Made by a program: the position numbers and the translations under genes | Source: Apostichopus californicus | Lineage: Eukaryota > Echinodermata > Holothuroidea > Aspidochirotida > Stichopodidae | Length of the DNA: 22,770 nt | Assembly: GCA_020650975.1 (NCBI GenBank) | Contig: JAIPMN010001156.1 | Coordinates: forward strand, 25,793-48,562 | Reading direction: 5' to 3' | Part shown: piece by piece, positions 1 through 10,089 of the stretch | How the letters are laid out: the number at the start of each line of letters is the position of its first letter | Numbering within the stretch: position 1 is the first letter of the stretch | Notes under the pieces: model-generated | Database searches by the model: none | Seen by the model: the letters and a program-made list of their open reading frames with translations, nothing else | What the model was told of the DNA's origin: nothing

Positions 1-640
1 CCCCCCCCCCCCCCCACCAAAAAAAAAAAACAATTGGCCCAATAAAATTTTGGGCCTAAACGGTCCCAAAAATATTTGGCCAGAACAAAGTGGCTTAAAC
101 ATATATTTGCCACTCAAAACTTGAGCCCCAATGTGGACCCAAATGGTTCAACAAATATGGCCCAGAGTTTTGGACCCAAAATGGCAAACGTGTAAAAGTT
201 ATTAACCAACATCTGTATAAGTTTGGCTACAATCTGACTTATGGTTGCAGAGTGATTGCAATGTAAAGAAAATGTAGGCAAGAAAATGTAGGCCAAAAAA
301 TATTGGGCCCCACAAATTCTGCCCAAAGAATGTGTCCAAACGTGCATTTTTGAGGTGGAAATAAAATTTGGGCCCACACGGGCCCAGATGGTTCCAAAAT
401 ATTTAGGACTACATGTACCAGCTTTTAACCAACAATTGTGTACCAAGTTGGCTGCAATCCAAATTAAGGTTGCCGAGTTATTGCAATGTAAAGATTTGTT
501 TAAGCCCTACATGTTCATAGTCCTTATGCACACCAAAATGAAGAGGGATTATCTATTGACTAATGCGGCAACCAATAAAGGTACCAGGAATCAGTTATAT
601 CATGTTGACAAAGTCTGTATATTGACACAACCACAAAGCC
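1..640. repeat. GGGCCC-rich dispersed repeat, copy A
   Basis: Starts with C15 then ACC and an A-run, followed by TTGGCCCAATAAAATTTTGG. It shares CCCAAAAATATTTGGC, GGAAATAAAATTTGGGCCCA, ACCAACAATTGTGT and GATTATCTATTGACTAATGC with 16139-16810. Unlike that copy, the GATTATCTATTGAC block comes after the GGGCCC part, so the order is rotated, as expected for pieces of a longer tandem unit. The overlapping frames on both strands are by-products of the repeat. Confidence 0.85.
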
Positions 641-1080
641 AGTTGGCTTTGTGATTCCTTGCCATACTTCAAAATAACTATCTGACTAATGTAGAGCAAG
701 CGATTTAAATTTGTCCAAGAATTATGTGAAAGCCAGAAAAGATCAGAAATTTCCAAATCGTATCGTACCACTCCCTTGTGGGCATCAACCATTTCATTCA
801 CTGGTAAGGATTTTATAGTCTAGAATTTTTATTCAAAAATGTTTCAATATCCAGAAAGGACAGTCTTGCTGTAAGAATACTGAAACATAGATGAATAAAA
901 GAACATTTTCTTTTACTAATTTGAGCTGGGAAATCGCCTCTGCTACAGAAATATTGCTTTAATAATTATTATTAATGAATGAGAGTTACAATGCATTGCT
1001 TGTACACTGTGAAATATTTTCGCAACCTTCTGCCAAAGCAAGTAATGTAGTATAAATCTCAGGGAAAATGGTTAATTTTT
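641..1080. other. no feature seen
   Basis: AT-rich sequence with no recognised gene or repeat. The minus-strand frame at 595-801 shows no family features. Confidence 0.5.
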
Positions 1081-1735
1081 GCCCATTTGAGACAACCTGT
1101 TGACCCCCTGAAGCTCAAGGGGTGGAAACTGATAACTGCAGTTTCAGTGCAGGTTTCATGCAACATTCTGAAGCAGATTTCATTTCCTGGGTGATCGTAT
1201 GTATTTGTTGAAGTCCTATAGAGACCCTTCACACACATTTGACCAAACTATGTTTCACAAAAAAAAAATCATTGCATTGATAAAGTCACAGATTAACTGT
1301 AGCTTTAATTTTGGAGTTATCATGTCTAAAAGGCAGACTTTGACACATGTGATCTTTGACCTATACCAATTTTTAATAAGGTTCTTGCATTCACCAAGCT
1401 GAACCTACCTACACAGTATGACAACTTTTTTTTGTTGAGATATTGATTACAAGCCGTTTTGAGGATTTCTCATTCAGCCACACCTAATCGTCATATAACG
1501 AGGGGGTAAAACTTGTTGTTGCAAAGATCATGTACTTACTATGTAGTTACATTTCCATAAAACTATAAAACATACGGTTGAAGAGATATTGACATCTTCA
1601 TGGTAAGCCCCACCCACTCATTAATATTCATCATACTCATCAAAGGGCAACTATCTACCAAGTATGACATTTGATTCATCTTGTGTTTCTTGTGATATCA
1701 TGTTTACAAGTTTGCCATCACACACACACGTTTGT
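1081..1735. repeat. modular dispersed repeat, second copy
   Basis: GTTGCAAAGATCATGTACTT at 1518, then ACATACGGTTGAAGAGATAT, CCCACCCACTCATTAATATT, CTACCAAGTATGACATTTGA and ATCATGTTTACAAGTTTGCC, ending in a short CA run at 1719-1730. This matches 17064-17330 in the same order and orientation. The part to the left (ACAGTATGACAAC, then GAGATATTGATTACAAGC) looks like a more diverged module, and GTGATCTTTGACCTATACC near 1350 belongs to the TGACCTTTGACC repeat type. Confidence 0.75.
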
Positions 1736-1749
1736 ATTTCATTCCAACC

Positions 1750-1900
1750 GAGGACCCCATTGTATTTTCCATTGTTCAAATCCACGTACCCTAACCTTAA
1801 CAATACCCCATACAATAGAATTCTTCCGAGGACGTGGTGATTCTTTAGAAATCACAACCGAGGACCTGAAATTCTTTTGTTCAAGTCCTCGGTCAGATAG
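1750..1900. repeat. CCGAGGAC repeat with hairpin
   Basis: CCGAGGAC occurs three times (near 1750, 1826 and 1858) and once inverted (GTCCTCGG). ACCGAGGAC at 1857-1865 and GTCCTCGGT at 1885-1893 are exact 9-bp inverted repeats around a 19-nt spacer. The module AACCGAGGACC followed by TTGTTCAA occurs twice, about 109 bp apart. No protein family is visible in the overlapping frames. Confidence 0.65.
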
Positions 1901-2490
1901 AAAAACAAACGCACATATACACCGCATACGCTTACCAGCACGATCGCAAATGTTACCGAGCCTTCGTAACCAAAGCTAATGTTGGAATTTTGCGAACATT
2001 CAATCGAGCGTATTAATTGAAGAAATACTAAATGAGGAATGTTTAACATTGCCATAAAAATGCATATTTATGAAACTGATGTTAGAATATAGTATATTGT
2101 TCACAAATACCGAAGGTAACGTCAATACGCAACTCCTCATTCAAATATGTGAATGCATAATCCTATATAAATGTTCAATGCGGTACATACACCAACACCA
2201 ATAGTTTATTTAAGTGTAACACAAACAACTGAATGTGAGGTTCAAAAACAGTTGGTCATCACATATGTTGTAGGTGGGGTGGGGCAGCTCTGACCAACAT
2301 TGGATAAATAGGTCTCTATCCATGAGAAAGTACCACCTGGCAGAATAATACTTCCATGACCTTAGCTTACACATTGATCAAGAAAGAGACTTTTCATGGT
2401 GACTTACTTGCATCTGTTACCAATATTGTGTGCTGTTCTAGTATGTCAACTTCACTGTAATTGAACAAACTGTGACAAATTTAAGTGAAC
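1901..2490. other. no feature seen
   Basis: AT-rich sequence; nothing recognised on either strand. Confidence 0.5.
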
Positions 2491-2500
2491 GTCTGATAGG

Positions 2501-2700
2501 AAGGGGTGGGAGGCGGGGGGGGGGGGCGGAGTTGCCCTGCCACTCTCCCATTTACTAAAGTGCCTCAGAATGCAGCATTCGACATCGAGAATTGTCAATT
2601 TTGGGGGAGACATGGATGCTCCCAGACCCCTCTACATGGGCAGTCTGCTTCAACGATTCCGGGCCACACCCGATCCTTTATAAATTCCTGGATTCAACCT
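2501..2700. repeat. dispersed repeat headed by a G-tract
   Basis: Begins with GGGGTGGGAGGC followed by twelve Gs (2515-2526), which has quadruplex potential. It continues with CAGAATGCAGCATTC and GGGGGAGACATGGATGCTCC, then CAGACCCCTCTA. This resembles a widespread invertebrate repeat (GGGGGAGCATGCCCCCAGACCCCC type). The 66-codon frame across it is not taken as a gene. Confidence 0.5.
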
Positions 2701-4210
2701 TGGTGACTTGGGACTTTAGAGATGAAAATGATAAATACAATACTTAATGTATGAAAATGTGGTAACACTGAAAAAATTCAACTAGTTGTGCAACAGTGAA
2801 GATAGGTTGTTAAACACAAAAAGCCAGCAAGAAAAAGGTAAGGAAACAGGAAATGATAGCATAAAATCTTCAATTTAAATCTGGCCACAAATTTAATGCC
2901 TGACGTAAATTCATTTACAATGCATTACAAACTTGGCAATGATATACTGTATCCTTTTGTTCTGTACAAGTCTAAAGAACAATTTTGCTTATGGGACTAA
3001 CAAATGCAGCCTGCATTGAAGAGCTGACTTGAACATCATTTGCCTTTAAGGATCATTTCAGAAGATTGCCGTTTATTAACGGCGAATATCAACGCAAAAT
3101 TTGTCCAGATATTCCATAAACGCCATATCAATCTAATGGTCTAACAATAAGAAAAGCTTTACCACTGCTGTGGACAGCAGATAAGGAACAGTCAGATATC
3201 ATTTGCATTACAACATTTTAACAAGACTTCTAATAGTAGGCAAACTTCATTTTATCATAAATTCACTTTTCAATCTACACCATAAGGAGAATGGTGTAGG
3301 CCAGACAATTTAATGGGCCAACTCAGACTGACATCTCTGTAGGGCAGAGGGTAAGGATATATAACAAAGATCAAAGAACCTCATTGCCAGAACAAATGAA
3401 GTTTTAACTCCAAATATTAAATACAAATTGCAATATGAAAAAAGGACTGATATCTGCTGCAGGTGCATTAGTGTTACAATACTACCATTGTGCTTGATGA
3501 CTATTACAAAAGCTGATTACTTCTCTGCAGTAAGTAACACATGGAAATAAGTTGTAAATAGCCCCTATACAAAACAAACTCCTTATACACTTGGTGAAAC
3601 ATAATAACAATTGCAAATTTATACAATTAAGAAAGCACTATGATATGTTTTTTAAATGACATGCAAGGAATGGCAGTGACATGTAAATAGTTGGCACACG
3701 TCACTTTCAATTAAAGATAAATTCAGCCATTCTCTTATATCAGATATTGTGTGATACTTACTGCATGCCTTGTCATAGCGTATTTCCCGCCTTATACTAA
3801 TGGGGAAAAAGTCCAACCCCACCATATATGGCCTAAGCAGTCGAGTCCAAACATATTTTATACAATATTTCAACAATTTTCCACCCTGGCTGGCCTAGCT
3901 AACTTGATCCGCCTACTGTCTTCACGATTTCACATTCGGTTTGGCCTGTGTGTACATTCCACTACAAAGCATCAAGATCCTTAGAGGTCAGTTAGGGATT
4001 GATTTGGAAATATGTCATGCGCAGCCGCGGACTGCGTAATACGTACACTTTTGTTGTCATGGTGTATAAGCCTTGGGGTGACAATACTACGCTATGTACG
4101 GCCCACACGCACTCAATCAACGTCGGAATTAGCACATGCATGATACAGGACTGGAATTTCACGTGAGAATGCATATGATGTAATGAGGTCACCGGATATC
4201 TCGGGTCACT
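2701..4210. other. no gene seen
   Basis: About 1.5 kb of AT-rich DNA. Short frames near 3652-3984 on both strands overlap each other and resemble no family. CACCATAAGGAGAATGGTG near 3279 is a small inverted repeat. Confidence 0.5.
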
Positions 4211-4215
4211 GCTCA

Positions 4216-4366
4216 TGCCTTTACATTGCAAAATTGATCTCGACGTTCGGACCAGATCCTGGTCTCTGCCAGTATCAAAATAGGATCGGATCCGGGTCTG
4301 AACTGCGTTTACACTGCCTGCAGCCGTGATCCCGTATCTGATCCGGATCTATTGTAAAAGCACCCA
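4216..4366. repeat. possible small MITE or palindromic repeat
   Basis: GC-richer than its surroundings and dense in GGATC/GATCC words (ggatcggatccgggtc, gatccggatc). The outer ends, GCCTTTACATTGC and (reverse-complemented) GCTTTTACAATAGATCC, are partly alike. No target duplication was found, so the element type is unknown. Confidence 0.3.
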
Positions 4367-4656
4367 TATTTGCACAATTAAGCTTCACAATTTATTTGCA
4401 CTTCATAGATTCCGCACAATAGATCCAAGGTGATGTAGCTGGAGATTTGATCTTGTGGTCAGCAAGGAGAAAATCACATAATTGACTGTGAAGGTCCGCT
4501 GCCAGAGTGGGAGATAAAGAGGGGCACTGATGTCACCTAGCTTGGGTGACTATTGTGCCAGATTTCCTAAGGGCAAAAGATATGGTGATAAATGAAGCCA
4601 GCTATATTCTATTCAGTCAAATTAACCGAGTGGATTTTGACAGCCAAACTTCTTCC

Positions 4657-4917
4657 TTAACATCCAATATCATTTGTTTTAGCCAACTGTTGAATGTATT
4701 GTAGGTAACCTAACATTTCATGGCTATTTTCTTCCCTTATGAGAAGGAGGTCATCCACTTTGTCATAGCTATTACCACATAGCCACCGTTCATTTTCCTT
4801 GCTATGGTTCATCTGATACCTGTCACACTGGATTGGTATGACACAGTCAACCATTAGGACAAGGTTTCTTGAGGCTGTTATCATATGTATTTGAGCCTTT
4901 TTAACGATACTAAACAA
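4657..4917 (-). CDS. unidentified open frame, possibly a terminal exon
   Basis: An 86-codon frame. Its composition (for example NSYDKVDDLLLIREENSHEM) looks more protein-like than other random frames here, and ttctttgtttag just upstream could be an acceptor leading into it. I recognise no domain and find no partner exon. Chance is the leading alternative in AT-rich DNA of this size. Confidence 0.2.
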   Translation of the reverse strand: MFSIVKKAQIHMITASRNLVLMVDCVIPIQCDRYQMNHSKENERWLCGNSYDKVDDLLLIREENSHEMLGYLQYIQQLAKTNDIGC

Positions 4918-5747
4918 AGAAGGACACTATTTGTAGTTCACAAATTGTACAGTATATGGCTTGCATTCAATGGCAAGTCTGCCACACAACCTTAGTACAA
5001 CTGACAAACAAGTTTGCATTGTCCTTCTCATTATTTGTAGCTGAAAAAATCAGAACAATGGTTTATTTTGGTTGGCGGGGCAGAGGAGGTCAAGTTTCTA
5101 CAAGTGTGGTACAATAGTCTTTAAATGTACACAGAGTTCTTTTTCAAAACAGGCTTACCAATGCTTGCAAATTGCCAATTGATACAGTAAACATGTGTAG
5201 TATATGCATGCTGCGTACCTTAAAAGCAGTATTATGTGTCTGATATTGCCAAATCCTGGCAAATGTGACCATATAAGCCACGTGTTAATGCATTCAATCC
5301 TAGTAGTTTCATATAAACCTATACACTTTTTCAGGTTACAACAAATATCATGCTGCTAAAAAGAAACTTTTCACCCTTGTTTCCGTTTTTATTACGATTT
5401 GAAAGGAAGATTGTTTAGTCTGGCTAATATAGTGCATTCTGACAGTATTTTGGAATGGACCAGATTCCAAAATTTATATTCCTGATCCTTAAAATAAAAT
5501 TTCAAACATATTGGTTGTTTCTAGATAGCAATTTCATTGTTACCATAACTGCAAATTATTGATATCACATAAAGATAATGGTATCATAACATTGCTTTCA
5601 TCTCAAGTTAAAACTTGTCAGATCGTTAGTTCCTGGCAGGACATTAAAGAATGATTCCAATCACAACATTAAACTTGGTATGTTGTAGACCATTAAAACA
5701 CACTGTTATCTTACTGTTCTCTAACCATTTTAACTTTTGAGAAATAA
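4918..5747. other. no feature seen
   Basis: AT-rich sequence without recognised gene or repeat. Confidence 0.5.
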
Positions 5748-6128
5748 CTTGCTGATGCTCATCATTCAAAGTGGCTGGACTACTTTAGTCCAACACACAG
5801 ACCATTTGGTCAGTTCCTCAGTTCCTTACACAAACGTAACACTTTTATGGACTTAAATGATACGTTGACAAATACATTACGATTGTTTCAAGGACGAATG
5901 GTGTCAAATGTCATCCAAGTGTGCCCTCCTGTTTATATGAATCTTAAAGAACCTGCATGTCTCGAGTTATTAGAACGTACAAAACATATTAACATTATGA
6001 CCTTCACTGAGGAGCAGATGTCATCATCTCTGCAGCTTCAAAGGAGCACTTTGGAGGAATAGCATTCTATAGAGATGAATATCTGGAAACCCTCATCAGC
6101 AATGGATTTCCCTTTCTTCTCTGACTAA
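5748..6128 (+). pseudogene. coding-like block with frame change, unidentified
   Basis: One frame is open from about 5748 through KWLDYFSPTHRPFGQFLSSL, VCPPVYMNLKEPACLELLER and INIMTFTEEQ to a stop at 6060-6062. From about 6012 a second frame gives ADVIISAASKEHFGGIAFYR, then DEYLETLISNGFPFLL and a stop at about 6124. Both look like protein and meet near 6010, as if one coding sequence had suffered a 1-bp shift. I do not recognise the protein. It may be a decayed gene, a transposon fragment or one exon of a plus-strand gene; chance is possible. Confidence 0.3.
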
Positions 6129-6760
6129 ATCATATCCGACTCAAATTCTGCCTCAAGTAAGCCTCTTGGCCTGTATGTTCGTCCTACAGTAGAAACATTG
6201 GCAGGCCATTTCTACGGCTGATTTAATGTTTAATACTGTTGACAAAATGCATTAGATATACCATAATCAATCTAATTTAGATAAAAGTAACCGCTTACTG
6301 TCTCATGCATATATGACCAAGTCAATTACTCCATTCAACATACCTGATATCAGGTTAACAGTATGTAGACAAACTGTACACTATGACTGGTAACCAAGTA
6401 TTTATCTAGCATCCCAATATTCCATTCAATTTGTGAGAGTTTTTTTCTCTCCATGTTTACATACAATGTGCATCAGTAATCATTTGTTGTACGGGTACAG
6501 CTCCTAGAATTAACCGGTTACCAGACAAAATCAAATATCATGTTTGAACACAACATTAAATCTTATAAAGCTGCTAACATTTTTCAAATTCAATTGTCAC
6601 CTTCGGCAGTTTTCCTTGTGACGGATGAGATATGACCTGAAGATTCATTTCTCTTTTCTCTGAACTGGAATGGAGCTTGCATAACCATAGAGATGATGAA
6701 CCAGATTACGTCTAGGATGACTCTATGACATGTCACCAGTATCAATGGAGATAACTGATG
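6129..6760. other. no feature seen
   Basis: AT-rich sequence. The minus-strand frame at 6590-6799 runs into the end of the neighbouring hAT-like element and is not taken as a gene. Confidence 0.5.
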
Positions 6761-6762
6761 AC

Positions 6763-7220
6763 CAGGGATGTGCCCACGCTGGGCGGCCCCGCCCAGCACT
6801 GAAAATTACCGCCCAGCACTGTCTTTAAAATCGTGAATCCCGCCCAGCACTATTTTCATCTAATATCCCGACATTCCTAACAATATATTCAACATAAATT
6901 GGGCCTAGCCTATGCCAAAATTATACAGACTAATAATGCATCAGTTACGCATGCGAGAAACTTTACTTACGGCTCTCAATCGGTCCCTTGTAAAATCTCT
7001 TTGAAACAGACCGATAACTTTTATTAGCTATGTAATATATTTCACTAAAAAAAATTTAAAAATGTAAATTGTTAGCAACACTAGTACTTGTGTATGTACT
7101 TAAAAAGCTACACAAGTGCCAGCATTTGGCATCTGAGCACCTTCAAAAATCGAAATACTCCCCTCCCCCAGGACAGCGATCAGTATACCCGGCACTCAGG
7201 AAATCCTGGGCACATCCCTG
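6763..7220. mobile_element. short hAT-like MITE
   Basis: 458 bp between CAGGGATGTGCCCA at the left and its exact reverse complement at the right. CAGGG is a common hAT terminus. The left end carries three copies of CCGCCCAGCACT (near 6788, 6812 and 6840). An 8-bp target duplication is not clear: the flanks give GATGAC and GATGAT, a 5/6 match only. No transposase is encoded; the 118-codon frame at 7069-7425 crosses the right end and so cannot belong to the element. Confidence 0.65.
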
Positions 7221-7800
7221 GATGATATATCCTATATCCGTAGCAACTAGCTCCTTGATTTGCACAGGTCTTTGCTGTTCAATTTCCCACAAATATACTG
7301 TGATTATTTGGGAGTTAAGAGAGGGCATGTTATCCCACATAATAATAAGGTACATATCCTCTACTTATCATACAAGAAAACTCCCCACAGTAATAACACC
7401 TTTGAACAATGATGGTTTGCATTGACATTACCGCAAGTGATTAATATGCATGTACCAAAAGAAAATGGTGGATAATTTAAGAAAATTGCAGTGAATTTGT
7501 GTTCTTTTGTGTTTGTTTATTTTCATGCTGGGATGGGGGCATGGGTGGGGTTAGGAGAAGTGGTGTGAGATTGGTTAAGGATGGGTAGTGTTGAAGCTGG
7601 TAGGAATGAATTTCTAAGCTTAATTTGTGTATACTGTAACAGGTATTGACTGTTCCTACAGTATGTATAAAAATATGGTTCGCAAAATGTAGCAGAACTA
7701 TGGGAAAATGTGAATTTGTTTGGTATCATGTAGTTTGCCTTATTCTTGGTTATTTCTTAGGTATGTATCAAGTTCATACATTTACACACTGATGTAGGTA
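7221..7800. other. no feature seen
   Basis: AT-rich DNA with a G-rich patch near 7528-7590. No family features in the short frames. Confidence 0.5.
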
Positions 7801-7809
7801 TATTGCCAT

Positions 7810-7980
7810 CTCAAGTACTGAATGCTCCTGGTTCCCTGTTGACGGTCTCTTTTCCATCTTCTTTACGCAGCCATCCGTTCCATCTCTTGTTGTGACCTCT
7901 GACCCAAGGCACCATTCTCTTCATCTCGAATGTAAACAAGCAAAAGGTCATGACCTTCATATAGGCAGTCTCTTTAACTG
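7810..7980. other. GC-richer patch with DR1 site, possibly old coding or repeat DNA
   Basis: TGACCTCTGACCC at 7893-7905 is an exact direct repeat of nuclear-receptor half sites with 1-bp spacing (GGGTCA g AGGTCA on the minus strand). Two minus-strand frames look protein-like over about 35 codons each (KRMVPWVRGHNKRWNGWLRK and HDLLLVYIRDEENGALGQRS), which argues against reading either as a gene. Confidence 0.25.
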
Positions 7981-9090
7981 TTCGTAAGTCACAAAGAACT
8001 GAACATACAGTTAAGGGTCAACAATGAAACATCTTATTAGTATAATTACTCTTTTAATTTCCATCTCCTGGTTATGTGAGGTCTGGAAAGCAAAGTACAG
8101 CTCCCTGTGTAGGAGTCATGTAACAACAGATAACCAGTGGAGAATTTAGATGTTTTGCCCACCACCACCAGTGCATTAGCCACCAATACACAATAGTCCC
8201 CATTAATAATGCAACCTCTTCTCTGCATATAATGTTAGACAGAGATATGATTTAACATGTAACTTATTATATCAAACAGAATCTCAAGATTTCAGGAAAT
8301 GGTATCTATGCTACTAGATTACTTCATATGTTAACGTAACAGAAACAAAATACGCCATCCTACATGATGAGAGGAACGGAAGAGATGCATTAGTGTGCAG
8401 CCCTTAAGCATTAACGACAGAAATATCAAAACTTTGCACTTATTATTCTAAAATGAAGGTGTTTGAAGTCATTTCTGGTCGAGCCTAAGTGGCAAGTTGC
8501 CAAGTAACGCTAAAACAGCTCTTTAAACTGCAGAGGTTGTATGTAAAGTGATAAACATTTATGCTTCAGAAGTAGCACAGCAAAGCATATCACCGTTCGT
8601 TATCACATGCAACATAATATTATTATCACAAACAACATATTCATATCTTATATTATGTATGAAATGGGGTATTGCTTGGTATACTTTCTATGAGACATTG
8701 GTCATGTATTTTGAATCAAATTAGTGCAGCCCTTCTAGAAAGAATCAAGAATATTCATGAAATTAATGGCAACTGCAAAGTTGGAAAATCAAGGCAAGAA
8801 ATCACATGCAGTTGCCAAGAAGCTTGGCCATAAACCACGGTAACTAAAACTTGTTAGAACTTAAACTATATCTTAGAGATTTCCAAGACTAAGTTTCAAA
8901 AAGAATGTAAGGATATTGTCCAGCTAACTTCAGGCCTACAGATAGAGTTACAATGCTAAAGGAGTGGGGTGCTACGAAGGAACAGTGCAACATGTCTAAA
9001 GTCCTTTAATACAATACTTGCCAACTGCAGCTCATCAGGAATAGTACAAAATTACACACCGTTTTGTACGCAGCTTTGCAGGTGGATAAG
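7981..9090. other. no feature seen
   Basis: About 1.1 kb of AT-rich sequence; nothing recognised on either strand. Confidence 0.5.
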
Positions 9091-9093
9091 AAC

Positions 9094-9240
9094 TAGTGTT
9101 TACACGGGTCCAAAAATCGGGAACTGGGTACCCGAGAGCCGTTACCCGTCGGGTATCCAGGTACCCGGATAAAATTGTTTATCTCGTGAACGTATCGCAA
9201 TTTTCAAGAAATTACATATCGGATGCTAGAATAAATGGAT
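9094..9240. mobile_element. solo end of a hAT-like element
   Basis: Begins TAGTGTTTACACGGGT, similar to the TAGTGTTCAAACG end of the complete hAT at 13017, and is followed by dense GGTACCC/GGGTA words (gggtacccgag, cgggtatccaggtacccgg) like subterminal binding sites. No matching opposite end or target duplication was found, so it appears truncated. The right limit is a guess. Confidence 0.5.
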
Positions 9241-9990
9241 TATATTCTCCACTGACAATGTTCTCATGTTCAAATACGCGAGGCTTCCCTTAATATTGTC
9301 TAGGGTCTCCAATGTTTAACATTGTCACAAAACATGTCCATGGAATCTTATTTATTACACAGGAAACGTGCAATACAGTACAAACATAGGGATGTAAGTT
9401 GTTCAAAGTTAGTACAATCCACTCACATCTTTCGAGAAAGATTAATGGTATCTCAAAAGACGCATGCTGCTATTTCCCCTATAGGGGTTCATACACCTAT
9501 AGGGGTACACTCTAGGAGGTGTGATGCTTTAGGGAACTGTTTTACCTGCTAAGGGGTGCAAGCAGCGGTAAAGGTTAAGAAACTGTCTTAAAGCAAGCAT
9601 TCTTTCATTAAAACTATGCCTCAGGTCAGTTCATATCATTGTTTTCTTCCTTTTTGTTGTTTGATGTAATGTTCCATGAAAATTGTGTGAAAAATGTTCA
9701 TATTAAAACTATGAAGACTTTCAACTAAGACTACAGACTGTAGATGCTTGAGACATGTAATTTGAACCTTCAAAATTTCACAGAAAACTCAAACAATATT
9801 AGAAAATGCAGAAATATATCTTTAAAGCTAAATTTTTCAAAAAACCAGCATTCAGGATTCAATACACTTATGCTGGGTTATATTTGGTAGAAAGGTTGAA
9901 ATTAAAATAACTTGAATGTTGCTTAAAAATGATCCAACAGTATTTTGAAATTACTGTTACAAGCCCTAACGAGACAATTTCTATAAATCA
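9241..9990 (-). other. downstream flank and presumed 3' UTR of the carrier
   Basis: The minus strand after the carrier stop is AT-rich with no further family sequence. An AATAAA on the minus strand lies at 9356-9351, about 635 nt past the stop; it could be the poly(A) signal but is not proven. CCCCTATAGGGG at 9477-9488 is a perfect 12-bp palindrome. Confidence 0.3.
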
Positions 9991-10089
9991 TCAGTTACAA
10001 AAGGATACAATAATGTTCCAAGGAGTTAGCCTAACGAAGGTTGGAATAAAACCTTTATACAGTGCCATTGGACCTTCATACTGGATTGT
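9991..10089 (-). CDS. SLC25A30: carrier last exon with early stop (helix 6 truncated)
   Basis: The acceptor is ttcctcctacag before ACAATCCAG, phase 0. It encodes [20 protein letters not shown] and [12 protein letters not shown], then TGA at 9993-9991. [11 protein letters not shown] matches the EGFFALYKGF block of UCP5/KMCP1, and RLTPWNII matches RLGPWNII. In known family members WNII is followed by about ten more residues including TYEQLK, the helix 6 [FY][DE]xx[KR] motif. Here VSFCN and a stop replace it. A further stop in the same frame follows at once (TGATGA). GTATCC after WNII could serve as a weak donor to an unseen exon, or a 1-bp indel could have changed the frame. Confidence 0.9.
   Translation of the reverse strand, partial: TIQYEGPMALYKGFIPTFVRLTPWNIIVSFCN

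Noticed and set aside
114..446. 110-codon minus-strand frame
   Set aside because: Made of the dispersed repeat, with another frame open on the opposite strand.
7069..7425. 118-codon plus-strand frame, the longest in the window
   Set aside because: It crosses the right end of the MITE at 7220, overlaps an open frame on the other strand and shows no domain.
9471..9580. CCCCTATAGGGG palindrome and TTACCTGCT...AGCAGCGGTAA hairpin as an RNA gene
   Set aside because: Short imperfect stems with no conserved RNA motif; likely chance or repeat remnants.
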